NCBI GenBank assembly: GCA_938004015.1
Contig: CALKWU010000007.1
Location: forward strand, 1-11,491
Direction of reading: 5' to 3'
Length of the DNA: 11,491 nt
DNA from: an uncultured Oceanobacillus sp.
GTDB taxonomy: Bacteria; Bacillota; Bacilli; Bacillales; Amphibacillaceae
Part shown: positions 6,271 through 11,491 of the stretch, piece by piece
Layout: each line of letters opens with the position of its first letter
Position numbering within the stretch: position 1 is the first letter of the stretch
The notes under the pieces: model-generated
Seen by the model: the letters and a program-made list of their open reading frames with translations, nothing else
What the model was told of the DNA's origin: nothing
Databases searched by the model: none
Translations under genes and position numbers: made by a program

Positions 6271-7167
6271 TTACGAAAGGTTTTTATTTGCCAGCAGTAC
6301 GAAGTAAACAATTAAAGCATCGTGGAACTTTCGTATATCCAAGCCTGTTTTTTCTGCGAATTTTTCAACCCGATATAGGAGGCTATTCCGGTGCAAATAA
6401 AGTTTTTTCGCAGCGACGGAAATATTCAAATCATTCTTCAACAGCACTTCCACCATCCTGATGAATTCTCCATCATCTTGGAATTCCTTCAACGTGACAT
6501 TCAACAGTTCCTCTTTCAACTCCGGTTGGATTTGTTCGATGATGAAGTAAGGAATTGCTTCGAGATAGGAAACGACATTATTCTCAGAATAAGACAGGGC
6601 AACATCCGCCTGTTCAATGATCCGGTCGTAATAATTTTTCACCTGCTCCAGAGAGGACAAGTACGGACCGACAAAAAATCTGACTTTGCTGTAAAGATCA
6701 CTGATCAATATGTCGATGATTTCATTGAATGAAATGAATTCTTTCAACTCATCCTGTTTCATATCGACGATGACTCCGTCGGTTTTGCTTTCCCATAGGA
6801 TGATCGTTTCTTTCTGGAACAATTGATTGAGAGCGGATTTGAATGACAACGGTGTCAACAGTTCTGATGGAATTCGGAAATATATGAAGCGGAAATCCAC
6901 TTGCATATCCACATCCACATGATCTTCTTTTGTCTGAACAAATTTTCGCCATTTTTTCTCCTCTTCTGTGATTTGAGGGAATACATCATCGAAAGGCTCC
7001 AAAAACATGGTTAACAAAGCTTCATCTTTATCCGTCAATTCCTCTGTATCGATTCCGACAATTCGCCCATTTTCCGCCATGAACCATGTAAAATCTGAAT
7101 CCAATTCTGATGGGATGGTTTCATAGGATTGCAACGAAGGAAAGTATTTTTTCAATTTCTTATACAT
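6271..7167 (-). CDS. CdaR/PucR-family transcriptional regulator (sugar-acid type, YsfB-like)
   Basis: A 298-residue protein whose last 56 residues (about 243-298) form the PucR/CdaR C-terminal helix-turn-helix (NISVAAKKLYLHRNSLLYRV, then EKTGLDIRKFHDALIVYFVL). This domain defines regulators such as CdaR, PucR and the glycolate-linked YsfB. The N-terminal part has no domain I can name and is presumably the effector-sensing region. CdaR-type proteins usually activate hydroxy-acid or sugar-diacid genes. This one is divergent from the LarA-like/dehydrogenase operon across a 412-base gap, the classic place for a local activator. ATG 7167 has GAGGAGGT six bases upstream; the frame is open to 7245 but without a site. 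No terminator is seen before msmX, 120 bases on. Confidence 0.87.
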   Translation of the reverse strand: MYKKLKKYFPSLQSYETIPSELDSDFTWFMAENGRIVGIDTEELTDKDEALLTMFLEPFDDVFPQITEEEKKWRKFVQTKEDHVDVDMQVDFRFIYFRIPSELLTPLSFKSALNQLFQKETIILWESKTDGVIVDMKQDELKEFISFNEIIDILISDLYSKVRFFVGPYLSSLEQVKNYYDRIIEQADVALSYSENNVVSYLEAIPYFIIEQIQPELKEELLNVTLKEFQDDGEFIRMVEVLLKNDLNISVAAKKLYLHRNSLLYRVEKFAEKTGLDIRKFHDALIVYFVLLANKNLS

Positions 7168-7273
7168 TCTTTGACCTCCTCGGTAAAAAACGAATTCAAT
7201 TGATCCTAAAGGCTTCATATTATCCAGAGAAATTTTGACGCTCAAAGAGAAAGTTTTTATTCTACTTTTTCTT

Positions 7274-7279
7274 ATTATA
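7274..7279 (-). promoter_or_regulatory. Promoter -10 of the CdaR-type gene; intergenic region 7168-7579
   Basis: TATAAT on the minus strand, about 107 bases before the regulator's start; the -35 is not clear. The 412-base divergent region also holds the operon promoter, the inverted repeat and the cre-like box listed below, plus two copies of TGGAACCGT (7362-7370 and 7459-7467). No small gene is convincing in it. Confidence 0.45.
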
Positions 7280-7391
7280 CCTTGAATGTCTGTAAAAGCT
7301 GAAAGTTTTAAAGTTAAAATATTGGTTCGGCAAACAAATAAAGACTATGGGCGGCACTTTATGGAACCGTAAGACAAAAATAATTCCGATA

Positions 7392-7420
7392 TTGACGGAT
7401 TTGTTTATAAATGGTATTCT
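7392..7420 (+). promoter_or_regulatory. SigmaA promoter of the LarA-like/dehydrogenase operon
   Basis: TTGACG (7392-7397), exactly 17 bases, then TATTCT (7415-7420). The near-perfect -35 and weaker -10 fit a promoter helped by an activator. The leader to the first start codon is about 150 bases. Confidence 0.55.
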
Positions 7421-7453
7421 ATTGTCAGTAATTAATTTGACTGATAAACAAAT
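7399..7453. promoter_or_regulatory. Inverted repeat ATTTGTTTAT / ATAAACAAAT spanning the operon promoter
   Basis: Perfect 10-base arms at 7399-7408 and 7444-7453, centred at about 7426, the expected transcription start. A smaller dyad (TCAGT ... ACTGA) around AATTAATT lies between them, and a related half-site CAAACAAAT is at 7331-7339. It is a candidate binding site for the divergent CdaR-type regulator. Confidence 0.4.
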
Positions 7454-7457
7454 TATA

Positions 7458-7472
7458 TTGGAACCGTTTATT
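7458..7472 (+). promoter_or_regulatory. Candidate cre box in the LarA-like operon leader
   Basis: TTGGAACCGTTTATT matches 14 of 15 positions of the cre consensus WTGNAANCGNWNNCW. It lies about 30 bases beyond the expected transcription start. Confidence 0.35.
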
Positions 7473-7579
7473 TTTTTCATAGCGAATGAAAGGGGTTACA
7501 AGCGATCATCTATAAGTTGTCTGCAGATGGGCTATACAATCCTAATAAGGACAAGAAAAATTATGTTGGAGGTGGCATA

Positions 7580-8848
7580 ATGAGCATACTTCATGAATTG
7601 TTGAAAGATATTCCGATACCTAAAATGGCGAAAGTCCGGCAATATTTTGATGATGACAAAATTGACGATGTGCCGGGGACCCTTGCTGAAGAATTGGAAA
7701 AAGAAGGGGTCAGCGAGTCGATCAGGCCGGGGATGGAGGTAGCCGTTGCTGTTGGGAGCAGAGGTACCGATAAACTGGTGGAAGTGACGAAAACGACGGT
7801 CGATTTCCTCAAGAAATACGGTGCCAAGCCTTTTATCGTTCCGTCAATGGGGAGCCACGGTGGTGCGACAGCGGAAGGGCAAAAAGCGGTGCTTGAGCAT
7901 CTTGGAGTGACGGAAGAATCGGTAGGTGCAGAAATCCGTTCTTCGATGGAAGTGATCCAAATCGGCCAGTTGGATAATGGGCTTCCGGTGTATATCGATA
8001 AACTTGCATCCAAAGCAGACGGAATCGTCGTCATCAATCGGGTGAAACCTCATACCGCTTTCCGAGGCAAAGTGGAAAGTGGGATTATGAAAATGATCAG
8101 TATCGGGTTAGGCAAGCAAAAGGGAGCAGAAGCTTGCCATCAGATGGGGTTTAAATATATGGCGGAAAACATTCCGAAAATGGCACGGATCGCTTTGGAA
8201 AAAATGCCGTTCTCATTTGCTGTTGCAACCGTTGAAAACGCCTTTGATGAAGTGGCGGAAATCGCCGTCATGAAACCGGAAGACATCGAAGAGCGGGAAG
8301 TCGGGTTACAGGCTCTCGCGAAAAAGCTTTTACCGAAATTGCATTTTGACAAAATTGACGTTTTGATCATCGATGAGATCGGCAAGAACATCAGTGGAGA
8401 CGGGATGGATCCGAACATAACCGGCAGATATCCGACGCCATATGCTTATGGCGGCCCTGAAGTGACGAAAATGGTCGTCCTTGACTTGCGGCCGGAATCG
8501 GAAGGGAATGCGAACGGAGTCGGGACAGCCGATTTCACTACAGAGCGGTTGGTAAGCAAAATGGACCGCCACGCTACTTATGCAAATGGACTGACATCCA
8601 CAGTCGTTGGGCCGACCCATATATCGACGACATTGGAAAATGACCGGCAAGCATATCAAGCTGCCATTAAAACATGCAACATCCTCGACTTTACGAAGGT
8701 GAAACTCGTCCGTATCAAAAACACATTGGAATTGGGTGAGATTGAAGTTTCCGAACCACTCTTGGATTATGTGAAGAACCACCCGAATCTTGAACAGATT
8801 TCGGACGTGTACGAACTTGAATTTGATGAGAATGGAAATTTATTTTAA
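7580..8848 (+). CDS. LarA-family (DUF2088, lactate racemase domain) protein, putative hydroxy-acid/sugar-acid epimerase
   Basis: A 422-residue cytosolic protein related to nickel-pincer lactate racemase LarA. GSHGGAT (H93) aligns with the LarA loop that holds its first catalytic histidine. VKPHTAFRG (H158) followed by ESGIMK (K171) resembles the LarA segment with the second histidine and the cofactor-binding lysine, though the spacing is three residues longer. A conserved IDEIGKNISGDGMDPN block sits at about 264-279. LarA relatives include racemases and epimerases of several 2-hydroxy acids, among them D-gluconate 2-epimerase (GntE). With gluconokinase and a hexonate-type dehydrogenase nearby, a sugar-acid epimerase is my inference; simple lactate racemase is less likely. 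The LarB, LarC and LarE cofactor-making genes are not in the window. ATG 7580 has GGAGGT six bases upstream; the longer frame from 7517 is rejected. It is the first gene of an operon with the dehydrogenase. Confidence 0.85.
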   Translation: MSILHELLKDIPIPKMAKVRQYFDDDKIDDVPGTLAEELEKEGVSESIRPGMEVAVAVGSRGTDKLVEVTKTTVDFLKKYGAKPFIVPSMGSHGGATAEGQKAVLEHLGVTEESVGAEIRSSMEVIQIGQLDNGLPVYIDKLASKADGIVVINRVKPHTAFRGKVESGIMKMISIGLGKQKGAEACHQMGFKYMAENIPKMARIALEKMPFSFAVATVENAFDEVAEIAVMKPEDIEEREVGLQALAKKLLPKLHFDKIDVLIIDEIGKNISGDGMDPNITGRYPTPYAYGGPEVTKMVVLDLRPESEGNANGVGTADFTTERLVSKMDRHATYANGLTSTVVGPTHISTTLENDRQAYQAAIKTCNILDFTKVKLVRIKNTLELGEIEVSEPLLDYVKNHPNLEQISDVYELEFDENGNLF

Positions 8849-8903
8849 TTCATAACCAACTTTGGCAGGTGAATTTTAAGTGAAGAAAGGTGTGAATACG
8901 AAG

Positions 8904-9674
8904 ATGACAAATTTATTCGATTTAACAGGGAAAACAGCTGTAGCCTTTGGAGGTAACAGTACGTTGGGTAGCGCCATTTCCAAAGCCTTTGCTGAGTATG
9001 GAGCAAAAGTTGCGATTGTCGGTAGAAATTTGGAAACCGCAAAGGAAGTGGCTGAGGAAATCAAAGCTGCCGGGGGAGAGGCAGAAGCTTTCCGAGGAGA
9101 TGTAAGTGATCTTGAATCCGTGAAAGAAGCGGCTAAAGTGATTGAAGAATGGGCCGGCGGCTGGGATATTCTCCTCAATGCTCCGGGTAAAAACAGTTCG
9201 ACCCCATTTTTCGAGATTACACCTGAGGAATGGGACGACATCATGTCCGTCAACTTGAAAGGACTTGTCTTTACGACCCAAATATTCGCGGAGAAAATGA
9301 TTGAACAAGGCCGGAAAGGCAGCATCATCAACATTTCTTCTGTTTCTTCCGGTCCGCCACTATCTCGTGTGTTCACATACTCCGCTTCAAAAGCAGGCGT
9401 GAACAGTGTCACCCAATATTTGGCTCGTGAATTCGCTCCGAATGGAATCCGTGTGAATGCCATCATTCCAGGATTTTTCCCAGCGGAACAAAACCGTAAA
9501 ATCTTGGATGATGAAAGAATTGCTGACATTATGCGCCATACACCGATGAAGCGTTTCGGTGAACCGGAAGAATTGAAAGGTGCGGCAGTCTACCTCGCAT
9601 CCGATAAAGCATCTTCCTTCGTCACCGGTACATTCTTGCGGGTGGACGGCGGATACGGCAGCATGACGATCTAA
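8904..9674 (+). CDS. Short-chain dehydrogenase, hexonate/fructuronate-type oxidoreductase (UxuB/IdnO-like)
   Basis: A 256-residue SDR. The catalytic residues are N117, S146, Y159 and K163 (YSASK), with the expected 13-residue Ser-Tyr spacing. The C-terminal part (PGFFPAEQNRKIL at about 189-201, then TPMKRFGEPEEL and FVTGTFLRVDGG) is like the Bacillus SDR D-mannonate oxidoreductase UxuB and related sugar-acid SDRs. The long insert of B. subtilis UxuB is absent, and 5-ketogluconate reductase (IdnO) is an alternative. Two motifs deviate: the cofactor loop reads FGGNSTLG where TGxxxGxG is usual, and NAPG (92-95) replaces NNAG. R41 after the second strand, without an acidic residue, suggests NADP(H). 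ATG 8904 fits the family N-terminus and has AGAAAGG upstream; an in-frame GTG at 8880 with AGGTGA is a real alternative, adding eight residues. It follows the LarA-like gene by 55 bases with no terminator between, so they are cotranscribed. Confidence 0.87.
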   Translation: MTNLFDLTGKTAVAFGGNSTLGSAISKAFAEYGAKVAIVGRNLETAKEVAEEIKAAGGEAEAFRGDVSDLESVKEAAKVIEEWAGGWDILLNAPGKNSSTPFFEITPEEWDDIMSVNLKGLVFTTQIFAEKMIEQGRKGSIINISSVSSGPPLSRVFTYSASKAGVNSVTQYLAREFAPNGIRVNAIIPGFFPAEQNRKILDDERIADIMRHTPMKRFGEPEELKGAAVYLASDKASSFVTGTFLRVDGGYGSMTI

Positions 9675-9752
9675 TTCATGCGGAAAGATGAGGAAACAGG
9701 AAAATAAGCTTTTCGACGAGAAGGATTTCAATTCCTGACCCGTAACAGCTAG

Positions 9753-9792
9753 AAAAGGTTTTGAGGGAAATGCATCTCCTTCAAAACCTTTT
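9753..9792. terminator. Terminator of the LarA-like/dehydrogenase operon
   Basis: AAAAGGTTTTGAGGGA (9753-9768) pairs with TCCTTCAAAACCTTTT (9777-9792), a 16-base stem with one G-T wobble and an eight-base loop. The T-run is short and inside the stem, so termination may be partial and some transcripts may reach gntK. Confidence 0.7.
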
Positions 9793-9855
9793 GTTATGGG
9801 CAATATGCAGATGGAAAACCCGTTTCGCCTATTAAAGGATGTATGATACCGAAAA

Positions 9856-9886
9856 GTGGGACAAACCCTCTTCACCTCTGTCCCGC
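9856..9886. repeat. GGGACA/TGTCCC dyad in the gluconokinase leader
   Basis: GTGGGACA (9856-9863) pairs with TGTCCCGC (9879-9886) around a 15-base loop, 25 bases before the gntK start. A possible -10, TATGAT (9842-9847), lies just upstream but has no good -35. The dyad could be an operator or a copy of the dispersed repeat seen at 3146-3188. Confidence 0.45.
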
Positions 9887-9911
9887 AAATTTTCTCTAAA
9901 GGATGAGGATA

Positions 9912-11393
9912 TTGAAGAAAAAGTTGGTTATTGGTTTAGATATAGGGACAACGAGTGCGAAGGCCGTTGTTTTTGATGGAAAAGGGAAACTCTATGCAGA
10001 AGCAGAGGAACAGGTCACAACCTATTATCCGAAACTCGGGTATGCGGAGCAAAATCCGCAAGAAGTAGAAGCTGCTGCAAGAAAAGTGATGCAACAAGTG
10101 ATTGCGGAAACAGATCAACATGACTACGAACTCGTGGCGACCGGACTATGCACGGCGATGCACTCCTTAATTTGCGTGGATGAAAAGGGAGAACCTTTGT
10201 CGAACATGCTCATTTGGTCGGATGGTCGGGCCCATGAACAAGCCGAATACTTAAAAGCTGAAAAAGGCAAAGAGTTGTTTGCACGTACCGGAACACCGAT
10301 CCACCCGATGACCCCTCTTGCAAAACTAGTATGGATGCGAGAAAATGAAGATTCTTCCTATCAACGAGCGACATATTTCATGACGATGAAGGAATATCTT
10401 GTGTATCATTGGTTCGGCGAGCATGTGATCGATTATGCGATGGCTTCGTCAACCGGTTTATTCGATGTGAAAAAGCAAGTATGGGATGAAGAAGCGTTGT
10501 CCCTTGCCGGAATTGAGAAGAATCAATTGGCGACGGTCGTCGAACCGACGTATGAATTACCTGAATTAGTTCCGGAACTGAGAAAAGCTTTAGGATTACC
10601 CGATAATCATCGTTTCGTCATCGGATCTGCCGACGGGCAATTGGCAAATCTAGGTAGCGGTGCCACTTCACCGGGAGAGGTCAATATTTCTGTCGGAACG
10701 AGTGGTGCGATCCGCCAATTTGTCCAAGGTGCACCAATCAATGAAAACATGGAAACCTTCACTTATGCTTTTTCTAAAGATACATCGATTATCGGTGGTC
10801 CGACGAACAACGGTGGTATTGTTTTACAATGGTATAAAGACTTGATTAAATTTTCCGGGGACCATTCCGAATTAATTGCAGAAGCGGAAGATGTCGATCC
10901 TGGAGCGAAAGGAATCCTCTTCTTACCATATATCAATGGCGAACGTGCCCCGTTATGGAACCAACAGGCGACAGGTAACTTCTATGGTTTGCAAGTCGAG
11001 CATACACGGGCGGAACTGACTCGTGCTGTGTTGGAAGGAATTGCCTTCAATATTTTTCAGATCAGCCAATCCCTGGAAAAATTAGCGGGCAAACCGGAAA
11101 AAGTGACGATCAACGGTGGGTTGACCCGCTCGGAAACATGGATGCAAATATTGGCGGATATTTTCGGAGAAGATCTTTACTTTTCGGAAACCCATCATAA
11201 TGCTGCTTGGGGAGCGGCGTGGGTTGCACTTGTCGCCATCGGGGAAGCACCTTCATTTGCAGCGATTAAAGAAAATCTGCCTGCTGAAAAGAAAATTGCT
11301 GTAGACATGGCAAGACATGAATCATATCAAGAAATTTACGCGAAGTATGAGAAAGTGAAAAATACAGTTTCTGTTTTATTTGATGATATTTAA
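9912..11393 (+). CDS. gntK: Gluconokinase, FGGY family
   Basis: It phosphorylates D-gluconate with ATP to 6-phosphogluconate in the cytosol, the substrate of GndA. The 493-residue product has a full FGGY kinase: N-terminal GLDIGTTS (8-15), WSDGR with D104, catalytic D241 in GSADGQLANLGSG, the phosphate loop SVGTSGA (about 261-266) and the C-terminal GGLTRSETWMQILADIFG (402-419). HPMTPLAKLVWM (about 131-142) is a gluconokinase-like substrate segment; xylulokinases differ there. The start is probably TTG 9912, with AAAGG about nine bases upstream, giving the usual short MKKKLVIGLDIG N-terminus. The in-frame ATG at 9903 lies directly against that site and is less likely. It stands after the operon terminator at 9753-9792 with a weak promoter of its own. 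Unlike the B. subtilis gnt operon, no GntR, gluconate permease or GntZ gene adjoins it. Confidence 0.92.
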   Translation: MKKKLVIGLDIGTTSAKAVVFDGKGKLYAEAEEQVTTYYPKLGYAEQNPQEVEAAARKVMQQVIAETDQHDYELVATGLCTAMHSLICVDEKGEPLSNMLIWSDGRAHEQAEYLKAEKGKELFARTGTPIHPMTPLAKLVWMRENEDSSYQRATYFMTMKEYLVYHWFGEHVIDYAMASSTGLFDVKKQVWDEEALSLAGIEKNQLATVVEPTYELPELVPELRKALGLPDNHRFVIGSADGQLANLGSGATSPGEVNISVGTSGAIRQFVQGAPINENMETFTYAFSKDTSIIGGPTNNGGIVLQWYKDLIKFSGDHSELIAEAEDVDPGAKGILFLPYINGERAPLWNQQATGNFYGLQVEHTRAELTRAVLEGIAFNIFQISQSLEKLAGKPEKVTINGGLTRSETWMQILADIFGEDLYFSETHHNAAWGAAWVALVAIGEAPSFAAIKENLPAEKKIAVDMARHESYQEIYAKYEKVKNTVSVLFDDI

Positions 11394-11419
11394 TATATCC
11401 TTCATTTGAATTTTCCACG

Positions 11420-11463
11420 AAAAACCGACAATTTGAACTTGCTTCAGCTTCGTCGGTTTTTTA
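11420..11463 (+). terminator. Intrinsic terminator after gntK
   Basis: AAAAACCGAC (11420-11429) pairs with GTCGGTTTTT (11452-11461), and a T-rich tail follows. It lies 26 bases after the gntK stop. The A-rich left arm makes it plausible in both directions. The last 28 bases of the window show nothing further. Confidence 0.85.
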
Positions 11464-11491
11464 TTTATTTGGATGCGGTGCATTTTATTGC

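Noticed and set aside
8330..8782. 150-codon minus-strand frame inside the LarA-like gene
   Set aside because: It is a shadow frame with no ribosome site and low-complexity, unfamiliar sequence.
9387..9875. 162-codon minus-strand frame over the end of the dehydrogenase and the intergenic region
   Set aside because: It lies antisense to a well-supported SDR, its sequence resembles no family, and it crosses the terminator hairpin.
9912..11393. Xylulokinase instead of gluconokinase
   Set aside because: The FGGY fold is shared, but the HPMTPLAKLVWM segment and the nearby 6-phosphogluconate dehydrogenase favour gluconokinase. No xylose isomerase gene is present.

Overview
The window looks like chromosomal DNA from a Bacillaceae-type (low-to-moderate GC Firmicutes) bacterium. 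The evidence is strong purine-rich Shine-Dalgarno sites, sigmaA-type promoters, candidate CcpA cre boxes, a candidate sigmaB promoter, and proteins matching Bacillus families (GndA, MsmX, YuxK/DCC, AmiE/YbbE-like serine hydrolase, XylR-type ROK, CdaR/PucR-type regulator). There are no tRNA, rRNA, CRISPR, phage or insertion-sequence genes. The main theme is sugar and sugar-acid metabolism.

Layout. (1) 1-1447, leftward: a DCC-family thiol-disulfide oxidoreductase followed by a serine hydrolase that runs off the left edge, both served by a clear promoter at 1419-1447. (2) 1448-3232, rightward: a long leader with two candidate promoters, a hairpin and a cre-like box, then NADP-type 6-phosphogluconate dehydrogenase (gndA) and two dyads, the second a good bidirectional terminator. 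(3) 3232-4517, leftward: a XylR-type ROK repressor with a cre-like site just downstream of its promoter. (4) 4586-4964, rightward: a decayed C-terminal remnant of a Gfo/Idh/MocA sugar oxidoreductase, truncated at its 5' end and frameshifted, ending before a bidirectional terminator. (5) 5050-6206, leftward: an orphan MsmX-type sugar ABC ATPase with a cre-like site. (6) 6271-7279, leftward: a CdaR-family regulator. (7) 7392-9792, rightward and divergent from the regulator: a LarA-family (DUF2088) protein and an unusual short-chain dehydrogenase in one operon. (8) 9856-11463, rightward: a FGGY gluconokinase with its own terminator.

How the genes may work together. Gluconokinase makes 6-phosphogluconate and GndA oxidises it to ribulose 5-phosphate, so both ends of an oxidative gluconate route are here. 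The LarA-like protein and the dehydrogenase, divergent from a CdaR-type regulator and just upstream of gluconokinase, are well placed to convert another hexonate or keto-hexonate into gluconate, by epimerisation and/or oxidoreduction. This is the most interesting and least characterised part of the window, and the substrate is inference. The ROK regulator next to a broken sugar oxidoreductase suggests that a neighbouring sugar operon has been lost, leaving the regulator and the shared ATPase.
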